Assembly (NCBI GenBank): GCA_030538185.1
Contig: JAUNUK010000003.1
Coordinates: 46,125 to 110,124, forward strand
Direction of reading: 5' to 3'
Origin: Actinomycetaceae bacterium
GTDB lineage: Bacteria > Actinomycetota > Actinomycetes > Actinomycetales > Actinomycetaceae
Length of the DNA stretch: 64,000 bases
Part shown: positions 16,981-26,505 of the stretch, one piece after another
How the letters are laid out: every line of letters begins with the position of its first letter
How positions within the stretch are numbered: the first letter of the stretch is position 1
Notes under the pieces: model-generated
What the model was told of the DNA's origin: nothing
What the model saw: only the letters and a program-made list of their open reading frames with translations
Databases searched by the model: none
Position numbers and translations under genes: made by a program

Positions 16981-19080
16981 ATGAAACGCCACGCCCTTGC
17001 ACTGCTACTAGGGGCGGGACTCGTTTTTGCCCCTGCAACCGCGGCCTTTGCCACAGACCCCTTTACTCTTGAAGCTCGTGTGGTTGATGCGACTTCGAGC
17101 ATCTCATCGGCAGCGAAGGACAATATTTCTAAGAGGCTTGAGGCCGTGGATGTTTGTGCCCCTCACCTGGCCGTTGTGCCGAATTTTTCTGGAAAAGACG
17201 GCGGTGCTTGGGCGAGAGAGACCCTAGAAAAAACCGATGGCACGAACTCTAGGTTTGTGGTCTTTGCTATTTCTAAGGACGAGCGCAAAATGGGTATTTG
17301 GGGTGGTCCTGCCTGCCCCATTACGGGGTCGGCACTTACAGCCCAAATGAACAATGTGCTCAGTCAATCTGTTGCTGGGGCTGTAGATGGAGGAGATTGG
17401 GAATCCTTGGGCGCAGCCTACGCGGATTCAATCAGGCAACTAGCGGGTGGAGACGCGGGCTCTACAGCGACCCACCCCGGTGGGGGGTCAAACCCGGAAA
17501 TCTATCCGGATATTGAGGGCACACGACCTGGGGGCCATATAGGTTTTGGCGGCATTCTCTTGGTGAGTGGTCTATTGTTTGTCGGGATTATTGTCCTTGT
17601 GTCTTTGGTATCTCGCAAAGGCAAGCGGCCAACTGGGGCACTGGGCCAGACCCCAGGAGCGCCCGTGAATCCGCAGACCCTAAAAGACCTGGATAACCAG
17701 GCAGGTGCCGCCTTAGTAGCAGCAGACAATGCGATCCGTACCGCACAAGAAGAGTTAGCCTTTGCCCGCGCCCAGTTTGGTGTGATTTCAACCGACGGCT
17801 TTTCTGCAGCCTTACAGCAGGCCGAAGCGCTGCTAGGCCCGTCTTTTGAACTGCGTAAGCAATTGGACGACGCCTACCCGGAAACTGATGCTGAACGTGC
17901 GCGGATGTGCCAACAAATTTTGGACAACACGCAACAGATTGAGCAAATCTTAGTTGCCCAGCAACAATCCTTCCAGGAAATGCGCCAAGCCCAGGCAAAT
18001 GTGGGACAGTCTGCATCCCTTATGGAGCAGCGTTTAGAGGAAATGACGCCACGCATCACAGCCGCCGGACTTCAGTTACAGCAATTACAAAACGAATACC
18101 CGAACACCTCACTAGCCGCTATCGCCTCCAACCCTGAGCAGGCGTATAGCCTGATTCAAGCCGCTAAACAGACCCTGGAAGAGGCAAAAAAGTCGGACGA
18201 GGCAGGTTCTAAAGACATAGCTATCACCCAGCTTGATGTCGTTGGCCGAACCCTGAATCAAGCTATGGCGTTACTGGATGCCATCACCAATGCACGCACT
18301 CAGCTAGCCAATGTCACCGAGGCCTTAAATAAGGCCATGGCCTCTATTGGGTCTGACCTGGAGGATGTACAAAGACTGGCGGCTGATGCCGCTACTGTGT
18401 TGGCTCCCAGGACTCGGGCACAAAAGGCACTGGATCAAGCCTCTGCAGTATTGATGAACAATGGTGATGCCCTGGGTGCCTTGGCAGAATTACATGAAGC
18501 CGAAAGGATTCTTGACGAAGCCTTGGAGCCTTTCAGGCAAAAAGATGAGATCAACAAGAAGCTATCCCAGACAGCTATGCGGCGTATCCAACTGGCTGAA
18601 ACCCAGGTAAATGCTGCCGACACCTTCATTAGCACCCGTCGCGGAGGTGTGGGGTCCTCGGCTAGAACACTGCTGGACGCCGCCAAGAGGGAACTTGCCC
18701 AGGCACGCTCCCTCCAGCTGAGCCAGCCATCAGAAGCCTTTACACACGCTTCCGAGGCAGAAACACTGACGGCACGTGCGATGGACGAAGCCAGACGCGA
18801 TGTGGACAGCTTTTCTTCTTCTGACTTTGGAGGGTTTGGCTGGCCAGGTGGTGCCCAGCCCGGTAACCGCCCCGCAAGCGGCATCGACATCGGCTCGATG
18901 ATCCTGGGCGGGATTTTATTCGGTGGAGGAAACTCAGGTAACCGCAACAATAACCCCTTCGGTGGTTTTGGCGGTTTTGGTGGCTTCGGTGGGGGCAGTT
19001 CTGGAGGCTTTGGTGGCTTCGGCGGAGGCGGCTCAGGCAGCTTCGGTGGTTTCGGTGGGGGCGGGTCTGGCCGTTTCTAG
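16981..19080 (+). CDS. Second TPM-domain membrane protein with Gly-rich tail
   Basis: A 699-residue protein. AGGAAGG lies 5 nt before ATG 16981, and a signal peptide ending near AFA-T precedes a TPM domain (EARVVDATSSISSAAKDNISKRLEAV...). A Pro/Gly linker and a membrane span at about residues 182-205 follow, then ~380 residues of coiled coil, and a final ~80 residues dominated by GGFGG/GGGSS repeats ending SGRF. This is the actinobacterial TPM-domain type that accompanies pspA. The Gly-rich tail recalls YgcG-like proteins. Function is inferred to be membrane-stress sensing or envelope organisation together with its neighbours. Confidence 0.85.
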   Translation: MKRHALALLLGAGLVFAPATAAFATDPFTLEARVVDATSSISSAAKDNISKRLEAVDVCAPHLAVVPNFSGKDGGAWARETLEKTDGTNSRFVVFAISKDERKMGIWGGPACPITGSALTAQMNNVLSQSVAGAVDGGDWESLGAAYADSIRQLAGGDAGSTATHPGGGSNPEIYPDIEGTRPGGHIGFGGILLVSGLLFVGIIVLVSLVSRKGKRPTGALGQTPGAPVNPQTLKDLDNQAGAALVAADNAIRTAQEELAFARAQFGVISTDGFSAALQQAEALLGPSFELRKQLDDAYPETDAERARMCQQILDNTQQIEQILVAQQQSFQEMRQAQANVGQSASLMEQRLEEMTPRITAAGLQLQQLQNEYPNTSLAAIASNPEQAYSLIQAAKQTLEEAKKSDEAGSKDIAITQLDVVGRTLNQAMALLDAITNARTQLANVTEALNKAMASIGSDLEDVQRLAADAATVLAPRTRAQKALDQASAVLMNNGDALGALAELHEAERILDEALEPFRQKDEINKKLSQTAMRRIQLAETQVNAADTFISTRRGGVGSSARTLLDAAKRELAQARSLQLSQPSEAFTHASEAETLTARAMDEARRDVDSFSSSDFGGFGWPGGAQPGNRPASGIDIGSMILGGILFGGGNSGNRNNNPFGGFGGFGGFGGGSSGGFGGFGGGGSGSFGGFGGGGSGRF

Positions 19081-19241
19081 GGTCCTCACGTTCCGCCCTC
19101 GGCAAGCTGTAAACCTTGGGGGCCACAGGCCCTCGTTCGACGCGCATCTTCTTGCATCTCAAGGTACCGTTGAGATACGAAATGCTCCCATGTACCAGTG
19201 CCGCGTCACCAGGGCGAGGCGCACAGTAGAAAGGCAAAGCC

Positions 19242-19955
19242 ATGGCAGAAAAGCAATCAATCCTCGGACGCATCGGCCAATTGGCCAGGGCGAATATTAA
19301 CAGCCTGTTGGACCGCGCGGAAGATCCCGAAAAGATGCTGGATCAACTTATCCGCGACTACACAAATAATATTGCAGAGGCTGAGACAGCCGTGGCTCAG
19401 ACCATTGGAAATTTGCGCCTGGCAGAACGCGACCAGGAAGAAGACAAGGCTGCTGCCGCTGACTGGGGCAATAAGGCTGCTGCCGCTTCAGCCAAGGCGG
19501 AAGAACTGCGTTCACAAGGCAATACGGCAGAAGCTGACCGCTTCGATAACCTGGCAAAGGTCGCCATCACCAAGCAGATATCTTACGAACAAGAGATCAA
19601 GGATCAAGAGCCCCTGATCACATCTCAGCGTGAGGTCGTCGACAAGCTCAAGTCCGGGCTAGAGACCATGAAGCAGAAGCTTAGCGAGCTGAAGAACAAG
19701 CGCGACCAGCTGGTTGCGCGTGCCAAGACAGCAGCGGCACAGAGCAAGGTACAAAGCGCTGTGTCCTCTATAAATATCATGGATCCCACGACGGAACTGT
19801 CACGCTTTGAAGAGCGCGTACGCCGCGAAGAGGCGATGGCCCAGGGACGCGCAGAACTAGCGACAGATTCTTTGGATGCACAGTTTGCCGAGTTGGGCGA
19901 TTCGAGTGTTGATGCCGAGGTTGCAGCTCGTTTGGCAGCATTGAAGAACAAATAA
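19242..19955 (+). CDS. pspA: PspA/IM30-family membrane-stress protein
   Basis: A 237-residue, almost entirely helical protein: SILGRIGQLARANINSLLDRAEDPEKMLDQLIRDYTNN at the start is the PspA signature, followed by long heptad-rich coiled coils. PspA/IM30/Vipp1 proteins are bacterial ESCRT-III relatives that bind and remodel stressed membranes. AGAAAGG precedes the ATG. It lies 161 bp downstream of the second TPM gene and ends in a strong terminator, so the three genes may form one unit. No PspB, PspC or PspF genes are present. Confidence 0.92.
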   Translation: MAEKQSILGRIGQLARANINSLLDRAEDPEKMLDQLIRDYTNNIAEAETAVAQTIGNLRLAERDQEEDKAAAADWGNKAAAASAKAEELRSQGNTAEADRFDNLAKVAITKQISYEQEIKDQEPLITSQREVVDKLKSGLETMKQKLSELKNKRDQLVARAKTAAAQSKVQSAVSSINIMDPTTELSRFEERVRREEAMAQGRAELATDSLDAQFAELGDSSVDAEVAARLAALKNK

Positions 19956-19967
19956 CTGATCTTCTCG

Positions 19968-20009
19968 CCTGGGGTGTGCGGTTTTTGACCGCACACCCCA
20001 GGACTTTTT
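19968..20009 (+). terminator. Rho-independent terminator after pspA
   Basis: A perfect 15-bp stem, CCTGGGGTGTGCGGT (19968-19982) with 19988-20002, loop TTTTG, followed by a T-run at 20005-20009. Confidence 0.95.
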
Positions 20010-20056
20010 GCCTAAAGTGCCATTTATGAGCCTCCCATCAGCGCTAAAGTGTCACT

Positions 20057-20617
20057 ATGGCTATAAAAACTTATCTCATCGTTGACGGGGAAAATATTGA
20101 TGCAACATTAGGGTTATCCGTCCTTAGCCGCCGTCCAGAACCTGAAGAACGCCCCCGCTGGGACAGGGTCATGGACTTTGCCCAAGAAGTCTGGGAACAA
20201 CCGGTCAATGGATTGTTCTTCCTCAATGCCACTTCTGGACATCTGCCAATGACATTCGTGCAAGCTCTGCTCGCCATGGACTATCGTCCCCTCCCCTTAT
20301 CCGGGTCACTCACCGAAAAAGTTGTGGATATAGGCATCCAGCGCACCCTGGACGCCATTGCTGAAACCGGTGAAGGCAGCGTTATTTTGGCTTCCCATGA
20401 CGGAGATTTCGGTCCTCAACTCGAAAAACTGTTAGCGCAAGGCCACAAGGTCGCCATTATCTGCTTTAAAGAATTTCTCAATACCCACCTGCGGTCTTTG
20501 ACTGAACACGGTCTCGAAATCATCGATCTGGAACATACAGTTCACGCATTCACCGAAACCCTGCCGCGCATCAAGATCATTAACCTGGAAGACTTCGACC
20601 CATACACTTTCATCTAG
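20057..20617 (+). CDS. NYN/PIN-like domain protein
   Basis: A 186-residue protein with the acidic residues of the NYN (LabA-like) nuclease fold: YLIVDGENI near the start, VVDIGIQRTLDAIA in the middle and VILASHDGDFGP later, followed by FLNTHLRSLTEHGLEIIDLEHT. NYN proteins are predicted Mg2+-dependent RNases. No partner gene indicates its target. The gpsA-like gene begins 41 bp downstream. Confidence 0.85.
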   Translation: MAIKTYLIVDGENIDATLGLSVLSRRPEPEERPRWDRVMDFAQEVWEQPVNGLFFLNATSGHLPMTFVQALLAMDYRPLPLSGSLTEKVVDIGIQRTLDAIAETGEGSVILASHDGDFGPQLEKLLAQGHKVAIICFKEFLNTHLRSLTEHGLEIIDLEHTVHAFTETLPRIKIINLEDFDPYTFI

Positions 20618-20658
20618 TTCAACTAGTTCACCGGAATGAAGCGCGAATAGGAGAATAT

Positions 20659-21822
20659 GTGATTGGGCGAATAACAATCTTGGGTGCCTCTGCTATGGGG
20701 TCAGCACTGTGTACTCCAATGGTTCAGGCAGGCTGGGAAGTTCGTCTGTGGGGCACACAGTTTGATGATGGGCTCATCGACTTGTATATGCGGGGTGAAC
20801 CGCATCCCATGACCTCGGTTGCAGTCTCGCGTGAGGTGAAGCTCTACCGCTCTGCCCAGCTTAAAGAAGCCATGCGCGGCGCAGATGTCGCAGTCATTTC
20901 GGTTGCCTCTGGCGGGGTGCCAGCCATTACCGAACTGGTGCTTCCCTATATGTCAAAGCTTGATTCTCTGTGGTTAACTGCCAAAGGCTTTTGGGAAACT
21001 CCCGAAGGCCATGTCGAGCTATTACCCGAAACAATGCGTCGCATCGCTGCCAAGGCCAGGGTGACCATGCCCCCCATCGTTTCAGTCGGCGGACCCGTCA
21101 TCGCCAAAGAGTGTGCGAGGGGCAAACCCACAGCTACTGTCTTTGGCTGCCACGATCTAGATATCGCCAACAAGTACGCGCGTACAGCATCCACAGAGGC
21201 ATACCGCATTGAAGTCACCTCTGATGAGATCGGTTTGGACATCTACTCTGCGCTAAAAAACGCCTACGCAATCGCCCTCGGGATTGCAGACGGTCGCGGT
21301 GAACTGACAGCCTTCCCAGAACAAAATCTGCGGGCAGCCATTTTCGTGCAGGCCATTCGCGAACTGGGACGCATAGGTGAAGCTTTAGGCGCGCATCCAG
21401 ATTCCATTTATACGCTTGCAGGAATAGGCGACCTAGAGGTTACCGGCACCTCCGGACGCAATAAGTTCTACGGCATGCGCATTGGGCGCGGCGAGGACCC
21501 CGAACGAGCCTTGGAACAAATGCAAGGCCTGGGTCAAACGGTTGAGGGCGTGCGCGCAACTGAACTGGGCGTGCGTTTACTGAAACAACGCGTGCCCGAT
21601 CTGTTAGAACAACTCCCCTTGCTCCGGGCCATCAACAAAACCCTTTTCGAGGGCGGACGCGACGCCTATGGGGACATCGTCAAGGCGTCACTACCTACGC
21701 TCCCTCACGGCCCCGCACCTCGGACAGAGGCTACCTCCAGCAGTTCCAGGGCAGAGGCAGGACGCTCAGGGTTATTGAAGCGGATTGTTTCCAAGCTTTT
21801 TGGCGGCGGCCACTCGGCGTAA
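20659..21822 (+). CDS. NAD(P)-dependent glycerol-3-phosphate dehydrogenase-like protein
   Basis: A 387-residue GpsA-family protein. The N-terminal Rossmann fold has GASAMGSA instead of the usual GxGxx[20 protein letters not shown] replaces the canonical GPS/GP motif, and the catalytic lysine is in [26 protein letters not shown] is conserved. GpsA makes sn-glycerol-3-phosphate for phospholipids; divergence at the cofactor and substrate motifs suggests a paralogue rather than housekeeping GpsA. GTG start with TAGGAG upstream. The last ~45 residues, basic and Ser-rich, end in a short amphipathic helix; the final 118 bp overlap gluQ on the other strand. Confidence 0.82.
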   Translation: MIGRITILGASAMGSALCTPMVQAGWEVRLWGTQFDDGLIDLYMRGEPHPMTSVAVSREVKLYRSAQLKEAMRGADVAVISVASGGVPAITELVLPYMSKLDSLWLTAKGFWETPEGHVELLPETMRRIAAKARVTMPPIVSVGGPVIAKECARGKPTATVFGCHDLDIANKYARTASTEAYRIEVTSDEIGLDIYSALKNAYAIALGIADGRGELTAFPEQNLRAAIFVQAIRELGRIGEALGAHPDSIYTLAGIGDLEVTGTSGRNKFYGMRIGRGEDPERALEQMQGLGQTVEGVRATELGVRLLKQRVPDLLEQLPLLRAINKTLFEGGRDAYGDIVKASLPTLPHGPAPRTEATSSSSRAEAGRSGLLKRIVSKLFGGGHSA

Positions 21823-22748
21823 CACTTGAGGAGTTCGTCCGTGGTGTCGCAGGGTTTTCCTGCGATGCTCGCCGATAGTGCATGAAACACCTCACGCGCG
21901 CTAAATCCGTGTTCCTCACGCAGCTGCCGCAAGGTGATGGCCCCATCTCTCTTGGATAGGCGCACACCTTCATGGTTATAAACCAACGGAACGTGCGCAT
22001 AGGTGGGCTCCGGCAAGCCCAGGATGTGCGCCAAATACGCCTGCCTGGGAGCGGAACTCAGCAAGTCGTCCCCACGTAACACCTGGTCAACACCCTGATA
22101 GGAGTCGTCAACAACAACTGCCAGGTTGTAGGCCACCACCCCATCTCCGCGACGCAAGACGAAATCATCAACCTCGCCCGTGTATTCACCGTGGATATCG
22201 TCGCGAATTGTCCACTGAGATTCACGAGCGCGAAGACGCAGAGACCACCCCCGGCCCAGGCGCGTGGATTCCTGTTTACGTGCCTCAACTTCTTTGTCAT
22301 CCAGCCCCCGGCAGGTACCGGGATAAGTCCCCGGAGGCGAATGTGGGGCATGCGGGGCAGCCAAGATCTCTTTGCGCGAACAAAAACACGGATAGGCCAT
22401 GTCGCGGGCACAAAGCTCGGCAATAACCTGGTCATAAACTTCCAAGCGCCTCGACTGATACACAACCGCGCCGTCCCAGTCCAAACCAAGCTCATGCAGA
22501 TCGTCTAGCTGCCTGACCGCTGCCTCCTGGCTAGAACGCTGCGGATCCAAATCCTCCACGCGCATTACGAAAGCTCTGCCTGTTGCGCGGGCAGCTAACC
22601 AGGCCAAGACCGCCGTTCTCAGGTTTCCCAGGTGCAAGTCCCCCGAAGGGCTTGGGGCATACCTACCGGCACCAATATCGCCGAGGGCGGTGTCGTTGGG
22701 GCCGTCCTCGGCAATCTTTGGTGCGATAGAAAAACTGGGCAAAACCAA
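21705..22748 (-). CDS. gluQ: Glutamyl-Q tRNA(Asp) synthetase (GluQRS)
   Basis: A class I glutamyl-tRNA synthetase-like catalytic domain without an anticodon-binding domain, 347 residues. HIGH-type motif [16 protein letters not shown]-type motif LSKRDG and the zinc-ligand region CFCS...YPGTCR identify GluQRS, which attaches glutamate to queuosine in tRNA-Asp. The non-conserved N-terminus (first ~25 residues) contains two inverted copies of the dispersed motif, one reading PKIAEDGP. Start is TTG, either 22748 or 22742, the latter better spaced from AGGGGG. It follows lysS by 6 nt, so they share an operon. Confidence 0.9.
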   Translation of the reverse strand: MVLPSFSIAPKIAEDGPNDTALGDIGAGRYAPSPSGDLHLGNLRTAVLAWLAARATGRAFVMRVEDLDPQRSSQEAAVRQLDDLHELGLDWDGAVVYQSRRLEVYDQVIAELCARDMAYPCFCSRKEILAAPHAPHSPPGTYPGTCRGLDDKEVEARKQESTRLGRGWSLRLRARESQWTIRDDIHGEYTGEVDDFVLRRGDGVVAYNLAVVVDDSYQGVDQVLRGDDLLSSAPRQAYLAHILGLPEPTYAHVPLVYNHEGVRLSKRDGAITLRQLREEHGFSAREVFHALSASIAGKPCDTTDELLKCYAEWPPPKSLETIRFNNPERPASALELLEVASVRGAGP

Positions 22749-22754
22749 TGCCCC

Positions 22755-24266
22755 CTAGTGAATACGCTTGACCAGGGGGAAGGTGATGGTTTCGCGGATG
22801 CCCAAGCCGGTGAGCGCCATGAGTAGGCGGTCGATGCCCATGCCCATGCCGCCTGCTGGAGGCATCCCGTGTTCCATGGCGCGTAGGAATTCCTCGTCAA
22901 CCTCCATGGCTTCGGGATCACCGTTGGCGGCGTCCAGGGCCTGCGCTTCAAAGCGTTCGCGTTGGACGATCGGGTCGTTGAGTTCCGAATACCCGGTGGC
23001 AAGTTCGAAACCACGCACAATCAGGTCCCATTTTTCGACCTGACCTGGTTTGTCAGGATGCTCCTTGACCAGGGGGGATGTGTCGGCAGGGAAGTCCATG
23101 ACAAAGGTGGGCTTCCACAACGAGTCACCAACTTTTTCCTCCCACAAGATTTCAACAATCTTGCCTGGGACCTGGTAATCCTCGATGTCGATGTCCATGG
23201 TTTTGGCGATGTCAACCAGGCGCTCGCGAGGTGTGGCCGGGGTGATTTCCTCGCCCAGAGCCTCGGAGAGAGAGCCGTACAGGTCAACGCGATCCCACTG
23301 GCCCGACAGATCATATTCGGTGCCGTCAGCCAAGGTGACAAGCTCTGAGCCGAAAACTGTGCGAGCTGCATTTTGAATGATGTCCTGTGTGACCTGGCCG
23401 ATTGTCTCGTAGGTGCCATAGGCGTGGTATGCCTCAAGCATCGTGAACTCGGGCGAGTGAGAGGAATCTGCGCCCTCGTTGCGGAAGTTGCGGTTGATTT
23501 CGTAGACCTTGTCCACCCCGCCAATCAGGCAGCGCTTCAAGAAGAGCTCCGGGGCGATACGTAGGAACAACTCTGTGTCGTAGGCGTTCATATGAGTGGT
23601 GAAAGGCCTGGCCGCAGCACCTCCATGCTGAATTTGCAGCATGGGGGTTTCGACTTCGATGTAGTCGCGTTCGTGGAAGTAGTCGCGGATTGAGCGCACA
23701 ACCTTGTAGCGAGTGCGCACCATATCGCGGGCGGCCTGGCGCATAATCATGTCGATTTCGCGGTTGCGCACACGTTGTTCTTCCGACAAGGTGACTTCTT
23801 CGCCGGCCTCGTTGATATAGGACTTGGGCAGGGGACGCAAAGACTTACAGGCCAGACGCCAATCATCAGCCATGACGCTAAGTTCACCGCGCTTCGATGA
23901 AATCACTTTGCCGTGAACGAAAAGATGATCGCCCAGGTCAACCGTGTCCTTGAAGTCATTGAGAGAATCAAGACCGACCCCGGCTGCGGTGATCATGGCC
24001 TGCAGGGTTTGGCCATCGCCTTGCTGCAAGGAGACGAAACACAACTTGCCTGAGTTGCGAATGTTTCGCACACGCCCCGCCACGCCTGCCAGGTCTTCGG
24101 TTTCTTCGCCTTGTTCTAGCTGGGCGTATTTTTCGCGGATCTGCGTGATAGTCGCCGTAATCGGGACCTCAATCGGATACGGCGTGTTTCCCGCGTCTAG
24201 TAGGCGTTGGCGCTTGTCTGCACGCAGACGAATCTGCTCAGGAATATCATCTTGGTTTTCACTCAC
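22755..24266 (-). CDS. lysS: Lysyl-tRNA synthetase, class II
   Basis: A 503-residue enzyme. An N-terminal OB-fold anticodon-binding domain (LAGVAGRVRNIRNSGKLCFVSLQ) is followed by the class II core: motif 1 near IEVETPMLQ, motif 2 YEINRNFRNEGADSSHSPEF, and motif 3 GMGMGIDRLLMALTG close to the C-terminus. It charges tRNA-Lys and is essential. Upstream of gluQ in the same operon and divergent from the cstR-like gene. Confidence 0.96.
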   Translation of the reverse strand: MSENQDDIPEQIRLRADKRQRLLDAGNTPYPIEVPITATITQIREKYAQLEQGEETEDLAGVAGRVRNIRNSGKLCFVSLQQGDGQTLQAMITAAGVGLDSLNDFKDTVDLGDHLFVHGKVISSKRGELSVMADDWRLACKSLRPLPKSYINEAGEEVTLSEEQRVRNREIDMIMRQAARDMVRTRYKVVRSIRDYFHERDYIEVETPMLQIQHGGAAARPFTTHMNAYDTELFLRIAPELFLKRCLIGGVDKVYEINRNFRNEGADSSHSPEFTMLEAYHAYGTYETIGQVTQDIIQNAARTVFGSELVTLADGTEYDLSGQWDRVDLYGSLSEALGEEITPATPRERLVDIAKTMDIDIEDYQVPGKIVEILWEEKVGDSLWKPTFVMDFPADTSPLVKEHPDKPGQVEKWDLIVRGFELATGYSELNDPIVQRERFEAQALDAANGDPEAMEVDEEFLRAMEHGMPPAGGMGMGIDRLLMALTGLGIRETITFPLVKRIH

Positions 24267-24286
24267 CGTGTTAGCTTAACAAATAG

Positions 24287-24302
24287 ATACCCCGGGTGGT
24301 AT
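24287..24302. promoter_or_regulatory. Predicted CsoR/CstR-type operator
   Basis: ATACC-CCGGGT-GGTAT has perfect 5-bp arms and the layout of CsoR-family operators (ATACC then a G/C centre then GGTAT). It lies 57 bp upstream of the regulator start, in the lysS/regulator spacer, as expected for autorepression. Confidence 0.6.
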
Positions 24303-24358
24303 TCTCGGCGTAGCGTCAAGGATAAAATTTGGGACAATTCGGGGCTAGGAGCAATTCT

Positions 24359-24628
24359 ATGGAACTGTCACCTAAAGACAAAACGGCAATCCTGAACCGC
24401 CTAAAACGGGCATCGGGGCAACTGCGGGGTGTGACCCGCATGATTGACGAAGACGAGGATTGCGCTGCCATTGTGACCCAGCTTGCCGCCTGCACAAGAG
24501 CGCTGGACAAGGCCGGTTTTGCGATTATGTCCTCCGGGATGCAAAGCTGCCTGGCCGGGGATAGGCCCGAAGAGGAACGCAAAGAAAGCCTGCGGCAGCT
24601 GGAAAAACTGTTCTTGGCATTGGCGTGA
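24359..24628 (+). CDS. CsoR-family regulator, CstR (persulfide-sensing)-like
   Basis: An 89-residue helical repressor of the CsoR/FrmR/CstR superfamily: KTAILNRLKRASGQLRGVTRMI is the family's N-terminal signature. In copper sensors the ligands are Cys-His-Cys; here Cys35 and Cys64 are kept but the histidine position is Gly60, so copper sensing is unlikely. Two cysteines without histidine is the pattern of CstR, which forms persulfide/polysulfide bridges. The downstream CoA-disulfide reductase/rhodanese gene agrees with a reactive-sulfur role. ATG 24359 has TAGGAG upstream; the predicted operator lies 57 bp before it. Confidence 0.82.
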   Translation: MELSPKDKTAILNRLKRASGQLRGVTRMIDEDEDCAAIVTQLAACTRALDKAGFAIMSSGMQSCLAGDRPEEERKESLRQLEKLFLALA

Positions 24629-24775
24629 GGCCTGTTTCCTTGCGCCTTTCGGCGACTTTTGTTGCGTCCAGTTTGCAGCCCTACCCACATTGATGCACGA
24701 ATAAATGCCCAATAGGCGCACATACCAACGCATACATGCGAAGCCAACCTGTATTCCACATGTGAAGGAGTCCAA

Positions 24776-26479
24776 ATGAAACTGGTCATCGTCGGAGGAG
24801 TTGCCGGAGGCATGTCTGCCGCAACCCGCGCGCGCCGCCTATCTGAAACCGCCGAGATTGTCGTCTTTGAAGGCGGCAACTACGTGTCTTTCGCCAACTG
24901 CGGCCTGCCCTACCATGTGGCCGGTGAAATCGCTGATAGAGATGCGCTGATCTTGCACACCCCTGAAACACTGGCGGCGCGCGCCAACCTGGATGTGCGT
25001 TTGGGGTGGACGGTGACCTCGGTTGACGCGGCGGCGAAGACCGTGACCGCCCTCGGCCCTGATGGTTCCACCGTTGTTGAATCTTATGACGCCTTGCTAT
25101 TGTCACCAGGCGCTTTGTCCGTGGTGCCGCCTCTGCCAGGCATTGACCACCCAGCGATTCATACGCTGCGCACCATCGATGAAATGGATGCCTTAATGTC
25201 CACCGTGGATTCGGCTATGGCCGCTTCTTCTTTGGCTGGACGCAAGGCCAAGGCAATTGTCCTGGGTGCCGGCTTTATTGGCCTAGAGGGCGCCGAAGCC
25301 CTTATTCACCGCGGCCTAGAGGTCACAGTCGTTGAGGCTTCCCCGCACGTCTTGCCCCCTTTAGATAAGGATTTGGCGGGCTACGTTTCCGGGGCCTTGC
25401 GTGAGCGTGGGGCTACGGTCTTAGAGGGCGTCGCCATTTCTTCTTTTGCCGAGGGCGACGCGGCTTCGGGCTGTGCGTTGCGGGCAACCCTGTCGGACGG
25501 AAGTGTCCTCGATGCAGATTTCGTATTGATGAGCGTGGGGGCCAAGCCCAATAATGCCCTGGCTGTCGACCTTGGCCTAGACATGGATGAACGCGGCAAT
25601 ATCCTGGTGGACGCCTCACAACGCACCTCTATTGAGGATATTTACGCTGTTGGGGATGCGGTTGCGGTGTCCTTTGCGGATGGACGACACGGTGCAGTGC
25701 AGTTGGCTGGACCTGCCAACCGTCAGGGACGTCGTGCTGCCGATGTGATCTTTGGGCACGCACCTGTTGCCGTGAAGCCCGTTTTGGCCACGGCTGTTGT
25801 GCGCGTCTTTGACCAGGTTGCAGCCATTACTGGAGCTGGCAGACGGACCCTGGATGCCGCCGGTGTGGACTATGAGACCGTGCGGATTCATGCCGGAAGC
25901 CATGCGGGTTACTACCCAGGTGCCGAGACTATGCACCTCATGGCGTTCTTTGACCGTGCTTCCGGAAAGCTTTTGGGTGCGGCCGGTGTGGGGGCTGACG
26001 GTGTCGATAAGCGCATTGATGTGCTGGCGACCGCAATTCGCGCCGGTTTTGGCGCCGAAGACCTGGCCGAACTGGAGCTGTGCTATTCACCTCCGATTGG
26101 TTCTGCAAAGGATCCCATCAATATGCTCGGGTTCACGGCCATGAACGTTCTGTCTGGTTTGTCGCCGCAGTGGCAGCCTGAGGAACTTGCTGGCCTGCTG
26201 GAACGTGGCGCCTTCATTGTGGATGCTCGTATGCCTGGCGCTTTTGCCAAGGGACATATCCCAAGAGCCATCAATATTCCCATGGAGGATGTGCGCGCAG
26301 GCATCGAAGAAATCCGCGCCCAGGCGGCCGCACGCGGGGCTGGGACCGCAGACAACCCGATCTATGTGCACTGCACCACCGGCGTCAGGTCCTACCTGAC
26401 GGTGCGAACCCTCCTACAAGCAGGCCTAGAAGCGCGGAACCTAGCCGGCGGCTACACCAGTCTGAAGCCCTACCTCTAA
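24776..26479 (+). CDS. CoA-disulfide reductase fused to rhodanese domain
   Basis: A 567-residue fusion. Residues ~1-445 form an FAD/NAD(P)-dependent disulfide oxidoreductase: FAD motif VGGVAGGMSAATRARR, active-site Cys in SFANCGLPYH, NAD(P) motif VLGAGFIGLEGAE and C-terminal dimerisation domain. Residues ~475-567 are a rhodanese domain (VDARMPGAFAKGHIPRAINIP) with catalytic loop CTTGVRS. CoADR-Rhd enzymes reduce CoA persulfide, polysulfide or CoA disulfide with NAD(P)H. The upstream CstR-like gene suggests induction by persulfides. A motif copy is in frame at SSFAEGDAA. Start ATG follows GAAGGAG. Confidence 0.92.
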   Translation: MKLVIVGGVAGGMSAATRARRLSETAEIVVFEGGNYVSFANCGLPYHVAGEIADRDALILHTPETLAARANLDVRLGWTVTSVDAAAKTVTALGPDGSTVVESYDALLLSPGALSVVPPLPGIDHPAIHTLRTIDEMDALMSTVDSAMAASSLAGRKAKAIVLGAGFIGLEGAEALIHRGLEVTVVEASPHVLPPLDKDLAGYVSGALRERGATVLEGVAISSFAEGDAASGCALRATLSDGSVLDADFVLMSVGAKPNNALAVDLGLDMDERGNILVDASQRTSIEDIYAVGDAVAVSFADGRHGAVQLAGPANRQGRRAADVIFGHAPVAVKPVLATAVVRVFDQVAAITGAGRRTLDAAGVDYETVRIHAGSHAGYYPGAETMHLMAFFDRASGKLLGAAGVGADGVDKRIDVLATAIRAGFGAEDLAELELCYSPPIGSAKDPINMLGFTAMNVLSGLSPQWQPEELAGLLERGAFIVDARMPGAFAKGHIPRAINIPMEDVRAGIEEIRAQAAARGAGTADNPIYVHCTTGVRSYLTVRTLLQAGLEARNLAGGYTSLKPYL

Positions 26480-26505
26480 AAAGCGGCCGACTGTGCAGTT
26501 CGTGG

